Shown: positions 1 through 11,730, numbered from the stretch's first letter. The stretch: 64,000 bases of DNA from Phycicoccus sp. Soil748 (GCF_001428025.1 NZ_LMSC01000005.1:30000-93999), one strand, 5' to 3'. The notes: generated by a model from the sequence alone, not told the origin. Numbers and translations are program-made.

Positions 1-968
1 AGCTTGCGGAGGCGGAGCCTGCGGACGCTGTGGTCCCTGCCCTTGGACAGCACGAGGGTGGCGCGGCTGCGCGTGGGGAGGACGTTCTCGCGCAGGTTGA
101 CCTCGTTGATCTCGGCCCAGATCCGCGCGGCCCGTGCGCGGGCCTCGTCGTCGTAGAGTGCGGCGTAGCGGTGGAAGTAGGAGTCGGGGTCGGCGAAGGC
201 GGTCTCGCGCAGGCGCAGGAACCGCTCGACGTACCAGTGGCGGATGTCGTCGAGGTGGGCGTCGACGTAGACCGAGAAGTCGAAGAAGTCGCTGACCGCC
301 ATGCCGGTGCGGCCGTCGTGCTGCAGGCGCGGCGCCTGGAGCACGTTGAGGCCCTCGACGATCAGGACGTCGGGCTGCCGCACCACGGCCTGCTCGCCGG
401 CGACGATGTCGTAGGTGAGGTGGGAGTAGACGGGGGCGGTCACCTCTGCCTTGCCGGCCTTCACCTCGGCGACGAAGCGCAGCAGCGACCGTCGGTCGTA
501 GGACTCGGGAAAGCCCTTGCGCTGCAACAGGTTGCGGCGTTCGAGCTCGGCGTTGGGCCAGAGGAACCCGTCGGTGGTGACGAGCTCGACCCGGGGCGTG
601 CCGGGCCAGCGGGAGAGCAGCTCCTGCAGCAGGCGGGCGGTGGTCGACTTGCCGACCGCGACCGACCCGGCGACGCCGATGATGAACGGGGTCTTGGCCG
701 GGCGCTCGCCGAGGAAGTCACCGGTGATGCGGTGCAGCCGGGCGGTGGCGGCGACGTAGAAGCTGAGCAGCCGCGACAGTGGCAGGTAGACCTCCTCGAC
801 CTCGGCGAGGTCGATCCGCTCGCCGAGGCCCTGCAGCCGCGCGAGGTCCGTGGCGTCGAGGCTCAGCGGCTGGTTCTCCCGCAGGCGGGCCCACGCGGCC
901 CGGTCCAGCTCGACGTACGGCGAGGGGAGGGCGGTGTGGTTCGCGGCGGGATGCGTCACGCGCGACAT
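1..968 (-). CDS. coaA: Pantothenate kinase, type I (3' end cut by window edge)
   Basis: ATP-dependent phosphorylation of pantothenate, the first step of coenzyme A synthesis, in the cytosol. Reading the minus strand from the ATG at 968 gives 322 residues without a stop. The Walker A loop [12 protein letters not shown] lies near residue 100, followed by the family segments TTDGFLWPN and VEGLNVLQ. The visible C-terminus RLRLRKL matches the usual end of actinobacterial CoaA, so probably only the stop codon is missing. It is divergent from glmS, with 99 bp between the start codons. The identification comes from directly visible motifs. Confidence 0.95.
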   Translation of the reverse strand, partial: MSRVTHPAANHTALPSPYVELDRAAWARLRENQPLSLDATDLARLQGLGERIDLAEVEEVYLPLSRLLSFYVAATARLHRITGDFLGERPAKTPFIIGVAGSVAVGKSTTARLLQELLSRWPGTPRVELVTTDGFLWPNAELERRNLLQRKGFPESYDRRSLLRFVAEVKAGKAEVTAPVYSHLTYDIVAGEQAVVRQPDVLIVEGLNVLQAPRLQHDGRTGMAVSDFFDFSVYVDAHLDDIRHWYVERFLRLRETAFADPDSYFHRYAALYDDEARARAARIWAEINEVNLRENVLPTRSRATLVLSKGRDHSVRRLRLRK

Positions 969-1054
969 TGTGGACCACGAGCCGTCCCGCCCCGCCGAGG
1001 TGCGACACCTCGGCCCGCCGCTCGCCGGATGCCGTGGCCGTGCTGGTGGGCCGT

Positions 1055-1060
1055 TAGGCT
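1055..1060 (+). promoter_or_regulatory. Leaderless -10 box of glmS
   Basis: TAGGCT followed by 7 nt and then the glmS ATG at 1068. This spacing puts the transcription start at or next to the A of the start codon; no Shine-Dalgarno sequence is present. Confidence 0.6.
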
Positions 1061-1067
1061 GCTCCGC

Positions 1068-2927
<1,860 letters not shown>

Positions 2928-2937
2928 GCGTCCGCCG

Positions 2938-3288
2938 GTGATCGTGGGCGTGGGCATCGACGTCGTCGACGTCGAGCGCTTCGGGCAGAGCCTGGAGCGG
3001 ACCCCCGGGCTGCTCGAGCGCCTGTTCACCGAGGAGGAGCGCTCACTGCCCCTCAACTCGCTCGCCGCGAGGTTCGCCGCCAAGGAGGCCCTCGCCAAGG
3101 CGCTGGGGGCACCGGTCGGCCTGAACTGGCAGGACGCCACCGTGCGCCGGGGCGAGGACGGCCGGCCGCACCTGCACATCACGGGCACCGTCGAGGCACG
3201 CGCCGACGACCTCGGGGTCCACGCCTGGCACGTCTCCCTCTCCCACGACGCGGGCATCGCCTCCGCAGTCGTCGTCGCGGAGGGCTGA
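2938..3288 (+). CDS. acpS: Holo-[acyl-carrier-protein] synthase
   Basis: Transfers the phosphopantetheine arm of CoA to acyl carrier proteins, activating them for fatty-acid synthesis. At 116 residues it is typical for AcpS. The N-terminal [11 protein letters not shown] contains the metal-binding Asp, and [12 protein letters not shown] carries the conserved Glu/Lys of the CoA site. [14 protein letters not shown] forms the C-terminal strand. It starts with GTG at 2938. The next gene begins 1 nt after its stop, implying one operon with glmS and nnrDE. Confidence 0.95.
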   Translation: MIVGVGIDVVDVERFGQSLERTPGLLERLFTEEERSLPLNSLAARFAAKEALAKALGAPVGLNWQDATVRRGEDGRPHLHITGTVEARADDLGVHAWHVSLSHDAGIASAVVVAEG

Positions 3289-3289
3289 G

Positions 3290-4780
3290 GTGCTGCGCGC
3301 CTGGTCCGCCGACCGCGTCCGGTCCGCCGAGCAGGAGCTCATGGCGGGGCTCGAGGAGGGCGAGCTCATGGCCCGGGCCGCGCGGGGCCTCGCGGAGGTC
3401 TGCTCCGCGCGGCTGCACCAGGGCGGCTGCACCCGCGTGGTGGTGCTCGCCGGACCGGGCAACAACGGCGCCGACGCCCTGTATGCCGCGGCGCACCTCG
3501 CCGACGAGGGCTTCGCCTGCGTCGCCGTACGAGGCGACTGGCCCCTGGCCATCGGCGACTCCGACTCGTGGCTCGCAGCCGGGGTGCAGGTGCTCTCCGG
3601 CGACGACGACTGGGCGGCCCCGCTCGCGGAGGCCGACCTGGTGCTCGACGGGATCCTCGGGATCGGGGGCCGCCCCGGGCTGCCCGACGAGGCCGTCGCC
3701 TGGGTGGATGCCGTGCCGGCCGACGCCTACGTCGTGGCCGTCGACCTGCCCTCGGGACAGGACCCGGCAGGCGAGCAGGCCCGGGACGAGGCGGTGTTCG
3801 CGGACGAGACGGTCACCTTCGCCGTCGCCAAGCCTGTCCACGTCCTGCCCGCGACCGAGCCGGCCGTGGGCCGGCTGACGGTCGTCGACATCGGGCTGGA
3901 GCTCGAGGGCGCGGCCGACGTGGAGCGGCTCGACTTCGCCGACGTGGCCGAGCTGTGGCCGGTGCCCCGCGCCAGCGACGACAAGTACTCCCGTGGGGTG
4001 CTCGGGGTCGTCGCCGGGGGAGAGGACTACACGGGTGCGCCCGTGCTGTGCTGCACCGCCGCGGTGGGCGCCGGCGTCGGCATGCTGCGCTACGTCGGGA
4101 CCCCGGCACCGACGGGCCTCGTCCGGGCCGCGGTGCCCGAGGTCGTCATCGGCGACGGACGGGTGCAGGCCTGGGTCGTGGGCCCCGGTCTCGACACGAC
4201 CTCCCGCGCGAAGGGCAGCAAGGCCCAGCTCGACGTCGCCCGCGCCGCCCTTGCCTCCGACCTGCCGGTGCTCGTGGACGCCGGCGGCCTCGACCTCGTG
4301 ACCGGGCGCCGTGAGGCCCCCACCCTGCTGACGCCCCACGCCGGTGAGCTCGCGCGGCTGCTGAGCCGCCTCGAGGGTGGCGGCGACCGGTGCGCCGGCA
4401 GCACCAGTCCCGCCGGCGACGACGAGGTCACCCGCGAGCAGGTCCAGGCCTCTCCACTCGCGCACGCCCGCCGGGCCGCGACGCTGACCGGCGCCACGGT
4501 GCTGCTCAAGGGCGCGACGACCCTCGTGGTCCCGCCGGAGGGCACGGTCCGCTCGCAGGCCGACGCTCCTGCCTGGACCGCGACCGCCGGCGCAGGCGAC
4601 GTCCTCGCCGGTGTCTGCGGGGCCCTGCTGGCCGCCGGACTCTCCCCGCTGGACGCCGGCTCCCTCGGCGCGCTGGTCCACGGGGTGGCCGCCGACCGAG
4701 CCAACCCCGGTGGTCCCGTCCGCGCACTGGCGCTGGCTCACGCCGTACCCGGCACGGTCGCCCACCTGCTCACCCGCTGA
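3290..4780 (+). CDS. nnrDE: Bifunctional NAD(P)H-hydrate epimerase / ADP-dependent NAD(P)H-hydrate dehydratase
   Basis: Repairs hydrated NADH and NADPH: the N-terminal domain (about residues 1-215) epimerises the S and R hydrates, and the C-terminal domain (about 225-496) dehydrates S-NAD(P)HX using ADP. Seen in the sequence are [10 protein letters not shown] in the epimerase domain and, in the ribokinase-like dehydratase domain, [23 protein letters not shown] and the signature [16 protein letters not shown]. It starts with GTG at 3290, 1 nt after the acpS stop. The 496-residue fused arrangement is standard for bacteria. Confidence 0.93.
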   Translation: MLRAWSADRVRSAEQELMAGLEEGELMARAARGLAEVCSARLHQGGCTRVVVLAGPGNNGADALYAAAHLADEGFACVAVRGDWPLAIGDSDSWLAAGVQVLSGDDDWAAPLAEADLVLDGILGIGGRPGLPDEAVAWVDAVPADAYVVAVDLPSGQDPAGEQARDEAVFADETVTFAVAKPVHVLPATEPAVGRLTVVDIGLELEGAADVERLDFADVAELWPVPRASDDKYSRGVLGVVAGGEDYTGAPVLCCTAAVGAGVGMLRYVGTPAPTGLVRAAVPEVVIGDGRVQAWVVGPGLDTTSRAKGSKAQLDVARAALASDLPVLVDAGGLDLVTGRREAPTLLTPHAGELARLLSRLEGGGDRCAGSTSPAGDDEVTREQVQASPLAHARRAATLTGATVLLKGATTLVVPPEGTVRSQADAPAWTATAGAGDVLAGVCGALLAAGLSPLDAGSLGALVHGVAADRANPGGPVRALALAHAVPGTVAHLLTR

Positions 4781-4844
4781 CCTTCGCCGGCGCCACGGAC
4801 GCCCTCCGAGACCGGCCGGAGCACCCGTGGAAGACTGGAGGGCG

Positions 4845-6029
4845 ATGACCACCGACACGGCGTCCAGCAGCCCCCTCGCCCCGGCCCCGCCGGGGTTTCC
4901 CGCGTGCGCCCAGGTCGACCTCGGCGCCATCAGCGCCAACGTCGCCGCCCTGCGCCGCCACGCGCCCACCGCCGAGCTCATGGCCGTGGTCAAGGCCGAC
5001 GCCTACGGCCACGGGCTCGTCCCCAGTGCCCGCGCGGCGCTGCGCGGCGGCGCGACCTGGCTCGGCGTCGCCCAGCTCGGCGAGGCGCTGGAGCTGCGTC
5101 GTGCGGGCGTGACGGCCCCCCTCCTGTCGTGGCTGCACGTGCCGGGACAGGACTTCGCCGGGGCGCTCGAGCAGGACGTCCAGCTCGGGATCTCCACGAC
5201 CTGGGCGCTCGACCAGGCGGTCGACGCCGCCCGGTCCACCGGCCGCACGGCGCGCATCCACCTCAAGGTCGACACCGGGCTGGGGCGCAACGGTGCCTGG
5301 GACGCCGACCTGGTGGCGATCCTCGAGCGGGTCGCGGCGCTGGAGTCCGAGCAGCTCCTCGACGTCGTCGGGATCTTCTCCCACTTCGCCTACGCCGACG
5401 CCCCGCAGCACCCCACCGTGCGGGCGCAGCAGGAGCGGTTCGAGGGCATCGTCGAGCAGGCGGCCCGCGCGGGGGTGCGACCCCCGGTGCGCCACCTGGC
5501 CAACTCCGCGGCGACCCTGACCAACGCCTCGGCCCACTACGACCTCGTGCGCCCCGGCCTCGCGGTCTACGGCCTCTCCCCGGTGCCCGACCTCGGGTCG
5601 CCGGAGGACTTCGGGCTGCGCGAGGCGATGCGCCTGCTGTCGCACCTGTCCAGCGTCAAGGACTGCCCCGCCGGGCAGGGCATCTCCTACGGCCACGTCT
5701 ACACCACGAGCGAGCAGACCCGGCTCGGCCTCGTGCCCATGGGCTACTCCGACGGCGTACCGCGCCACGCCACCAACGTGGGTCCGGTCCAGGTGGCCGG
5801 GCGCCGGCACACGGTGGCCGGCCGCGTCTGCATGGACCAGTTCGTCCTCGACCTCGGCCCCGAGAGCCCGGCCCGGGCCGGTGACGAGGTGGTGCTGTTC
5901 GGTGTCGGTGCCGCAGGCGAGCCCACCGCGCAGGACTGGGCGGCGGCCGTCGACACCATCAACTACGAGGTCGTCACCCGGGTGGGTGCCAAGGTGCCGC
6001 GGGTCCACCTCGACGAGGTGGCTCCGTGA
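4845..6029 (+). CDS. alr: Alanine racemase
   Basis: PLP enzyme that interconverts L- and D-alanine for peptidoglycan synthesis; 394 residues. The PLP lysine lies in VVKADAYGHG (Lys50 from the chosen ATG). HLKVDTGLGRNG lines the barrel, and the C-terminal domain carries ISYGHVYTT with the second catalytic Tyr, then GYSDGVPR and CMDQFVLDLG. The ATG at 4845 gives a slightly extended N-terminus before the conserved AQVDLGAI. The stop overlaps the GTG of the next gene (GTGA), so the hydrolase is translationally coupled. Confidence 0.96.
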   Translation: MTTDTASSSPLAPAPPGFPACAQVDLGAISANVAALRRHAPTAELMAVVKADAYGHGLVPSARAALRGGATWLGVAQLGEALELRRAGVTAPLLSWLHVPGQDFAGALEQDVQLGISTTWALDQAVDAARSTGRTARIHLKVDTGLGRNGAWDADLVAILERVAALESEQLLDVVGIFSHFAYADAPQHPTVRAQQERFEGIVEQAARAGVRPPVRHLANSAATLTNASAHYDLVRPGLAVYGLSPVPDLGSPEDFGLREAMRLLSHLSSVKDCPAGQGISYGHVYTTSEQTRLGLVPMGYSDGVPRHATNVGPVQVAGRRHTVAGRVCMDQFVLDLGPESPARAGDEVVLFGVGAAGEPTAQDWAAAVDTINYEVVTRVGAKVPRVHLDEVAP

Positions 6030-7201
6030 CGCCTCCTCCCAGTCGGGGCCTGGTCGGTCTCGGTATCGGGCTCGCCGCTGCCGGCGTCGCGACCGCGGCC
6101 GGTGTCGCGGCGGGCCGGGTCAACCGCGAGCGCACCGCCCGCCTGTCCGTCCTCGCCCCCGCCGGAGCCTACGGCCACGTCGCCGGCCGTGAGCTGGTTG
6201 TGGTCGCGGACGACGGCGTGCCGCTGCACGTCGAGGTCGACGAGCCCGCCGACGACGCCGCCCGCGACGGGGCGCCCACCGTCGTGCTCAGCCACGGCTA
6301 CACGCTGAGCCTGCGCAGCTGGGTGCTCCAGCGCAAGGCGCTCACCCGCGCCGGGTACCGCGTCGTGCTGTGGGACCAGCGCAGCCACGGCCGCTCGGAG
6401 GTGGCTGACAGCGAGTCCTGCACCATCGACCAGCTCGGCCGCGACCTGCACCGCGTCATCGAGGAGGTCGTCCCCGAGGGGCCGCTCGCCCTGGTCGGCC
6501 ACTCCATGGGCGGCATGACGATGATGTCGATGGCGGAGCAGTTCCCCGAGGTGGTGCGCGAGCGCGTGGTCGCCGCGGCGTTCGTCGCCACCAGCGCCGG
6601 CGGGACCAACATGATGACGCTGGGGTTCGGGCAGTTCGTGGGCCGGTTCCTGGGCCGGCTGGGGCCCCGGTTCCTCGCCCGCATGAGCACCCAGCAGAAG
6701 CTCGTGGACACCGCGCGCCGCCTGGGTCGTGACGTCGAGGACCTCATCGTCGACCACTACAGCTTCGCCTCGCCGGTGGCCCAGCACACCGTCCGCTACA
6801 CCGGCGACATGATCATGGGGACGCCGCTGCAGGTGATGGCCGACTTCCTGCCGTCGATCAACGTGCACGACAAGCAGGCGGCCCTCGCGCAGTTCCACGG
6901 GATCGAGACCCTCGTCGTCAACGGCCAGCAGGACCTGCTCACGCCGCCGGACCACTCCGAGGCGATCGTGCGCCTCGTCCCCGGTGCCGAGCACGTGGTC
7001 GTCGAGGACGCCGGGCACATCATCATGCTCGAGCACCCCGAGGTCGTCACCGAGCAGCTGCTCGAGCTCATCGACCGCGGCATGCGGGCGGCCACCGCTC
7101 ACGTCGACATCGAGCGCAAGCCACGCGTACGCCGCACCGTCACCGACCTGTCGAAGCGCCGACGGGTCGCGAAGGCGCGAAGGAGTGGACGCAGTGCCTG
7201 A
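6026..7201 (+). CDS. Alpha/beta hydrolase
   Basis: A 391-residue alpha/beta-fold hydrolase of unknown substrate. The nucleophile elbow is GHSMGGM, and the acid and base are probably in NGQQDLLTPP and DAGHIIMLEHP. The N-terminus has a short Ala/Gly-rich hydrophobic stretch (about residues 8-30) that could be a membrane anchor. The C-terminus is strongly basic, RRRVAKARRSGRSA. It overlaps alr by 4 nt, and its end overlaps tsaE by 8 nt. A similar hydrolase sits between alr and tsaE in other actinobacteria. Confidence 0.85.
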   Translation: MTPPPSRGLVGLGIGLAAAGVATAAGVAAGRVNRERTARLSVLAPAGAYGHVAGRELVVVADDGVPLHVEVDEPADDAARDGAPTVVLSHGYTLSLRSWVLQRKALTRAGYRVVLWDQRSHGRSEVADSESCTIDQLGRDLHRVIEEVVPEGPLALVGHSMGGMTMMSMAEQFPEVVRERVVAAAFVATSAGGTNMMTLGFGQFVGRFLGRLGPRFLARMSTQQKLVDTARRLGRDVEDLIVDHYSFASPVAQHTVRYTGDMIMGTPLQVMADFLPSINVHDKQAALAQFHGIETLVVNGQQDLLTPPDHSEAIVRLVPGAEHVVVEDAGHIIMLEHPEVVTEQLLELIDRGMRAATAHVDIERKPRVRRTVTDLSKRRRVAKARRSGRSA

Positions 7202-7793
7202 CACCACCCCCGACCCCCGGGAGGTCGCCGGCCCCCTGCTGACGACCTCGGGCCAGACCCGCGCCTGGGGTGCCCGGCTGGCGGCCCTCCTGCGCGCCGG
7301 CGACCTCGTCGTGCTGACCGGAGGGCTGGGTGCCGGCAAGACGACGCTCACCCAGGGCATCGGCCAGGGCCTGGGCATCCGCGGGCCCGTCACGTCTCCG
7401 ACGTTCGTCATCGCCCGGGTCCACCCGTCGCTGGTCGACGGCCCGCCGCTCGTCCACGTCGACGCCTACCGGCTGGGCGGGTTCGCCGAGCTCGACGACC
7501 TCGACCTCGATGCCACCCTCGACGACTCGGTCACCATCGTCGAGTGGGGCCACGGCCTCGCCGAGGACCTCACCGACGACCGCCTCGAGGTGCTCCTCGA
7601 CGGTGAGGACACCCGTACCGTCCGCGTCGTCCCGCACGGCGCCCGGTGGGTGGACGTCGACCTCACGACCCTGACCGAGCCGGTGCCCCTGCCGGTGCTC
7701 AGCCCCTTCGACGACGCTCCGGCCGACGACGAACTCTCCGACGACGCTCCGGCCGACGACGCGCCCGCCCACGACTCCACGGAAGAGGCCTGA
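7194..7793 (+). CDS. tsaE: tRNA t6A37 biosynthesis ATPase TsaE
   Basis: ATPase that drives cycles of the TsaB-TsaD complex making N6-threonylcarbamoyl-adenosine at position 37 of ANN-decoding tRNAs. The Walker A loop GGLGAGKTTLTQ starts at residue 43; SPTFVIARVH and HVDAYRLGG follow. The GTG at 7194 is preceded by AAGGAG. At 199 residues it is longer than the usual core of about 150. The excess is an acidic tail with a duplicated SDDAPADD motif, encoded by a short DNA repeat near 7716-7770. The stop overlaps the tsaB ATG (TGATG). Confidence 0.94.
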   Translation: MPDTTPDPREVAGPLLTTSGQTRAWGARLAALLRAGDLVVLTGGLGAGKTTLTQGIGQGLGIRGPVTSPTFVIARVHPSLVDGPPLVHVDAYRLGGFAELDDLDLDATLDDSVTIVEWGHGLAEDLTDDRLEVLLDGEDTRTVRVVPHGARWVDVDLTTLTEPVPLPVLSPFDDAPADDELSDDAPADDAPAHDSTEEA

Positions 7794-8467
7794 TGCTGAT
7801 CCTGGCCATCGACACCTCGACCTCCGCGATCACCGTCGCCCTGCGTGGTGACGGGATCGCTTCCAGCGCAACGGTCCTCGACGCCCGAGGCCACTCCGAG
7901 CACGTCGCCCCCCTCGTGCGGCGCTGCCTCGAGACGGCCCACCGCGAGCCGTCCGACGTGACCGACGTGGTCGTCGGCAACGGCCCCGGCCCGTTCACCG
8001 GGCTGCGCGTCGGCATCGTGACGGGCACGGTCTTCGCCCACGCCCGCGACATACCGGTCCACGGCGTGTGCAGCCTCGACGCCCTGGCCGTCGACGCGGC
8101 GGCCCAGGTCGGCGCGGGCGAGTTCCTCGTGGCGACCGACGCCCGCCGCAAGGAGGTGTACTGGGCGCGGTACACCGTCGGCGACGGTGACCTCGCCGGG
8201 GCGCCGCGGCCCCGGCGACTCACCGACCCCGCCGTCGACCGCCCGGCCGACCTGCCCGAGGACGTGCGGTCGCTGCCCACCGCGGGCCGCGGGCCGGCGC
8301 TGTACCCCGAGCTCTTCCCCCATGCCCTCGGCGCGCACGACGTGCAGGCCGCCTCCCTCGCCCTGCTGGGTGAGGTGCTCCTGGGTGAGGGCGAGTCGCT
8401 GCCGGTCGAGCCCCTCTACCTGCGGCGCCCCGACGCGCTCACCACGGCCGAGCGGGCCCGCGCATGA
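7793..8467 (+). CDS. tsaB: tRNA t6A37 biosynthesis protein TsaB
   Basis: Non-catalytic, ASKHA-fold dimerisation partner of TsaD in t6A synthesis; 224 residues. The N-terminus MLILAIDTSTSAITVAL and the segment GPGPFTGLRVGI are diagnostic. It overlaps tsaE by 1 nt and rimI by 4 nt, making an uninterrupted tsaE-tsaB-rimI-tsaD translational chain. Confidence 0.95.
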   Translation: MLILAIDTSTSAITVALRGDGIASSATVLDARGHSEHVAPLVRRCLETAHREPSDVTDVVVGNGPGPFTGLRVGIVTGTVFAHARDIPVHGVCSLDALAVDAAAQVGAGEFLVATDARRKEVYWARYTVGDGDLAGAPRPRRLTDPAVDRPADLPEDVRSLPTAGRGPALYPELFPHALGAHDVQAASLALLGEVLLGEGESLPVEPLYLRRPDALTTAERARA

Positions 8468-8913
8468 GGGACGTCCACTGGACCGACATCCCCCAGCTGG
8501 CTGCCCTGGAGGCCGAGCTGTTCCCCGACGACGCCTGGAGCGAGCCCACGTGGTGGGCCGAGCTGGCCGGCCGTCCCCGACGCGCCTACGTCGTCGAGGA
8601 GGAGGCCGGGCAGGTGCTCGGGTACGCCGGGATCGACCTCGGTGGTGAGGTGGCCGACGTCATGACCATGGCTGTCGCTCCCGCCGCGCGCGGACGTGGC
8701 CTCGGCCGGCGGCTGCTCGACGAGCTCGTCGCCCGGGCCCGCGAGGACCGCGCCGAGCACCTCATGCTGGAGGTCCGCGCCGACAACGACGTGGCTCGAA
8801 ACCTGTACGACAGCAACGGCTTCGAGGTGCTGACCGTTCGCCGCCGCTACTACCAGCCGGGCGACGTCGACGCCCACGTCATGCGACTCACCCTCGAAGG
8901 AGCACACTCGTGA
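8464..8913 (+). CDS. rimI: Ribosomal-protein-alanine N-acetyltransferase
   Basis: GNAT enzyme expected to acetylate the N-terminal alanine of ribosomal protein S18 and perhaps other N-termini; 149 residues. Acetyl-CoA loop motifs are visible: [18 protein letters not shown], then [19 protein letters not shown]. It sits between tsaB and tsaD with 4-nt overlaps on both sides, the standard actinobacterial arrangement, which supports RimI over a generic GNAT. Confidence 0.92.
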   Translation: MRDVHWTDIPQLAALEAELFPDDAWSEPTWWAELAGRPRRAYVVEEEAGQVLGYAGIDLGGEVADVMTMAVAPAARGRGLGRRLLDELVARAREDRAEHLMLEVRADNDVARNLYDSNGFEVLTVRRRYYQPGDVDAHVMRLTLEGAHS

Positions 8914-9959
8914 GTGCCGACCAGCCGCTCGTCCTCGGGCTCGAGACGTCCTGCGACGAGACCGGTGTCGGGATCGTGCGCGGCGAGGAGCTGCTCGTCG
9001 ACGCGATCGCGAGCAGTGTCGACGAGCACGCGCGGTTCGGCGGCGTCGTGCCCGAGGTGGCCAGCCGTGCGCACCTCGAGGCGATGATCCCCACGATCGA
9101 ACGGGCCACCCGGCAGGCCGGGGTGCGACTCGACGACCTCGACGCGATCGCCGTCACCTCCGGGCCCGGCCTCGCCGGCACGCTCATGGTCGGCGTGGCC
9201 GCTGCCAAGTCGCTGGCCGTGGCGCTCGGCAAGCCCCTGTACGGCGTGAACCACCTCGCCTCCCACGTCGCCGTCGACATCGTCGAGCACGGGCCGCTGC
9301 CCGAGCCGACCCTGGCGATGCTCGTCTCGGGCGGCCACTCCTCGCTGCTGCTGGTGCCGGACGTCACCCACGACGTGCGGTCGCTCGGCTCCACCATCGA
9401 CGACGCCGCGGGCGAGGCGTTCGACAAGGTGGCCCGCGTGCTGGGGCTGCCGTTCCCCGGGGGGCCGCACATCGACCGCGTGGCCCGCGAGGGCGACCGG
9501 GTGGCCATCGACTTCCCGCGTGGCCTCACCGCCGGCCGGGACATGGACCGGCACCGGTTCGACTTCTCGTTCTCAGGCCTCAAGACCGCGGTGTCGCGGT
9601 GGGTGCAGGCCCGGGAGGCGTCCGGCGAGCCCGTGCCGGTCGCTGACGTCGCCGCGTCGTTCCAGGAGGCGGTCACCGACGTGCTGACGCGCAAGGCGGT
9701 CCTCGCCTGCCGCGAGCACGGCGTCGAGCACCTCCAGATCGGGGGCGGCGTGGCCGCGAACTCCCGTCTCCGGGCCATGGCCCAGGAGCGCTGCGACGCC
9801 GCGGGCATCACGCTGCGCGTGCCGCGCCCCGGTCTGTGCACCGACAACGGCGCCATGGTGGCAGCCCTCGGCGCGCAGATGGTGCTCAAGGGTCGCGCGC
9901 CGTCCGACCTGTCCCTGCCCGCCGACTCCTCGATGCCGGTCACCCTGGTCCAGTCCTGA
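8910..9959 (+). CDS. tsaD: tRNA N6-adenosine threonylcarbamoyltransferase
   Basis: Catalytic subunit that transfers the threonylcarbamoyl group to A37 of tRNA; cytosolic ASKHA fold, 349 residues. [14 protein letters not shown] opens the protein; the metal-binding motif HLASHVAVD and [13 protein letters not shown] follow, with [11 protein letters not shown] and the late CTDNGAMVA metal ligand near the C-terminus. It starts with GTG overlapping the rimI stop. It ends the operon and faces the convergent GH3 gene 52 nt away. Confidence 0.97.
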   Translation: MSADQPLVLGLETSCDETGVGIVRGEELLVDAIASSVDEHARFGGVVPEVASRAHLEAMIPTIERATRQAGVRLDDLDAIAVTSGPGLAGTLMVGVAAAKSLAVALGKPLYGVNHLASHVAVDIVEHGPLPEPTLAMLVSGGHSSLLLVPDVTHDVRSLGSTIDDAAGEAFDKVARVLGLPFPGGPHIDRVAREGDRVAIDFPRGLTAGRDMDRHRFDFSFSGLKTAVSRWVQAREASGEPVPVADVAASFQEAVTDVLTRKAVLACREHGVEHLQIGGGVAANSRLRAMAQERCDAAGITLRVPRPGLCTDNGAMVAALGAQMVLKGRAPSDLSLPADSSMPVTLVQS

Positions 9960-10011
9960 CCGGACCTGACCCGGATGGCTCACCGCCCGGCGGGCAGTCA
10001 GAGGTCGGAGG

Positions 10012-11301
10012 TCAGCCGCAGCGGACGAGGCCGAACGTGGCCTTGAGGTCGAGCACCCGGGCCGCCGCGGCGTCGACCTGGGCCGCGAAGGCCCTGCTCT
10101 GGGCGCGCTTCGCCGCGATGGCCGAGAGCATGGTCGAGGCCTGGCCGGCGTCGGCAGTCAGGACGATGTCGCCGCCGGCAGAGATGAACCGGGTCGCCCG
10201 CTGGCCCACCGGCACGGCGGCCACCGCGCGGGCGGCACCCACGTCGTCGGTGATGACGACGCCACGGAAGCGAAGGCTGCCGCGCAGCAGGTCGGTCACC
10301 ACCGCCCTGGAGAACATCGCCTGGTGGTTCGGGTCGATCCGCGGGTACCAGGCCGACGACACCATGACGACCGGGGCTCCGGCGGCGATGCCCGCCTGGA
10401 ACGGCGCGAGGTAGGGGTCGCCTGCCCTGGTCGTGGGGTCGGTGATGCCGGAGGTGGTGACGTCGGTGTTGCCGGTCACCCTTCCCAGGCCGGGGAAGTG
10501 CTTGAGCGTGGGCACCACGCCGCCGGCGACGGAGCCGCGCACGAACGCGGCGACGTACCGGGCGTTGGTGCTCGGTGAGCCGGGCGCGAAGTCTCGGTGG
10601 TAGCGCCCGATGGGCTGGTTGGCCGAGCCCAGCGAGGTGGGGACGGTGTCGGCCACCGGGGCGAGGTTGATGGTGACGCCGGCGCGGGCGAGCTGGTGCG
10701 ACCAGGTGCGGACCGCGGCCTGCTCGGACGTCGTACCCAGCGTGGCCTGGGTGCGCGCGGAGGGCATGGTGTCGAAGCCCGGGCCCTTCAGCTGCTGGAC
10801 CTCGCCACCCTCCTGGTCGGCGGCCACGAGCAGGCTGCCGTGGGCGGCGTCCTGCAGCCGCGCCGAGATCCGCGCCATCGAGGCGGTGCCGCCGGACCAC
10901 CCGCCGAGGTAGATGACGCCGCCGAGGTGCTGTGCCCGCACCTGGGCCGCGAGCTGGGTAGAGCTGCCGCTGGGCTGCAGCCCGACCATGAGCAGCTGCC
11001 CGGCCCGCTGCGACGGCGTCATGGCGGCCGCGAGCCGCTGGCCGCAGGTGCGTGACGGGGTGGTGGTCGACGAGGTGGAGGTCCTCGAGGAGGTCGCGGG
11101 GCGTGACGTCGTGGTCGTCGTCGTCCCCTGCGTCGACGAGCTCGTCGAGGTGCTCGGGGCCGTGCCCGTCCGGGTGCCGGCGCCACCACCCGTCGACGTC
11201 GCGGACGGCGCAGGCGAGCCGGTCGAACAGCTGGTGGCGAGCAGGGCCGCGGCGCCGAGGGTGCTGAGCGTCCGCAGGGGTCGCAGGGCTCGTGCACTCA
11301 C
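10012..11301 (-). CDS. GH3-family beta-N-acetylhexosaminidase-like lipoprotein (NagZ/LpqI type)
   Basis: Likely muropeptide-trimming glycosidase anchored outside the membrane. Residues 1-25 form a lipoprotein signal ending LLATSC. A long Thr/Ser-rich linker (about 26-85) then tethers a GH3 barrel. LAPVADTVP, KHFPGLGRVTGNTD and VVITDDVGAA (nucleophile Asp352) mark the family. Where textbook NagZ has KHFPGHG and DSH, this protein has PGLG and NTD, so the usual acid/base His is not in its normal place. I believe this variant recurs in actinobacteria. The GTG start follows a leaderless -10 box. Confidence 0.85.
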   Translation of the reverse strand: MSARALRPLRTLSTLGAAALLATSCSTGSPAPSATSTGGGAGTRTGTAPSTSTSSSTQGTTTTTTSRPATSSRTSTSSTTTPSRTCGQRLAAAMTPSQRAGQLLMVGLQPSGSSTQLAAQVRAQHLGGVIYLGGWSGGTASMARISARLQDAAHGSLLVAADQEGGEVQQLKGPGFDTMPSARTQATLGTTSEQAAVRTWSHQLARAGVTINLAPVADTVPTSLGSANQPIGRYHRDFAPGSPSTNARYVAAFVRGSVAGGVVPTLKHFPGLGRVTGNTDVTTSGITDPTTRAGDPYLAPFQAGIAAGAPVVMVSSAWYPRIDPNHQAMFSRAVVTDLLRGSLRFRGVVITDDVGAARAVAAVPVGQRATRFISAGGDIVLTADAGQASTMLSAIAAKRAQSRAFAAQVDAAAARVLDLKATFGLVRCG

Positions 11302-11307
11302 CCGACG

Positions 11308-11313
11308 AACCTA
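11308..11313 (-). promoter_or_regulatory. Leaderless -10 box of the GH3 lipoprotein gene
   Basis: On the minus strand TAGGTT is followed by 6 nt (CGTCGG) and the GTG start at 11301, the spacing expected for a transcript that begins at the start codon. Confidence 0.5.
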
Positions 11314-11346
11314 TCCCGCCGGCTCGCGCAGCCGCAGACGTGCAGG

Positions 11347-11730
11347 TCAGGAGGTGAGCGGCGGGAAGCGTCCCAGCTGCGTGCGCACGGCCCGCAGCGC
11401 GTCGTCGTCGGAGAGGCCGAGGTGCCGGGCGACCAGGGCGAAGCTGCGCGCTGCCTCCTCGACCTGGTCGCGGGTGTGGCCCGCGGTGCCGCGTACCGGG
11501 GCCACGAGGGTGCCGTGTCGCACGCGGCTGGTGACCAGCCCTTCGCCCTCGAGCTCCCGAAAGGCCCGCGCCACCGTCCCGGGGGCCAGGGCCAGGTCGC
11601 TGGCGAGCTGGCGGATGCTCGGCAGCCTGGTGCCGGTCGCGAGCGCGCCCGACCGGATGAGGTCGGCGAGCTGCGCCCGGAGCTGTTCGTACGCCGGGAC
11701 GGCGCTGTCGGGGTCGACGTCGATGTTCAC
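11347..11730 (-). CDS. GntR-family transcriptional regulator, YtrA subfamily
   Basis: A 127-residue repressor consisting of a winged helix-turn-helix (about residues 8-75, with RLPSIRQLASDLALAPGTV and the wing RVRHGTLVA) and a short C-terminal helical segment. Lack of a large effector domain is typical of the YtrA subfamily, which controls neighbouring membrane-protein or ABC genes. The GTG start overlaps the stop of the upstream membrane-protein gene by 4 nt, so it is the second gene of a two-gene operon. The palindrome at 12633-12652 upstream of the operon is the likely operator. Confidence 0.88.
   Translation of the reverse strand: MNIDVDPDSAVPAYEQLRAQLADLIRSGALATGTRLPSIRQLASDLALAPGTVARAFRELEGEGLVTSRVRHGTLVAPVRGTAGHTRDQVEEAARSFALVARHLGLSDDDALRAVRTQLGRFPPLTS

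Noticed and set aside
30-1067. Long open frame in phase with glmS upstream of its ATG
   Set aside because: It is antisense to coaA, has no family motifs, and the conserved MCGIVG start with its own -10 box is at 1068.
3179-4993. 604-codon open frame on the minus strand
   Set aside because: Shadow of acpS, nnrDE and the alr start; low-complexity Gly/Arg-rich protein typical of antisense frames in high-GC DNA.
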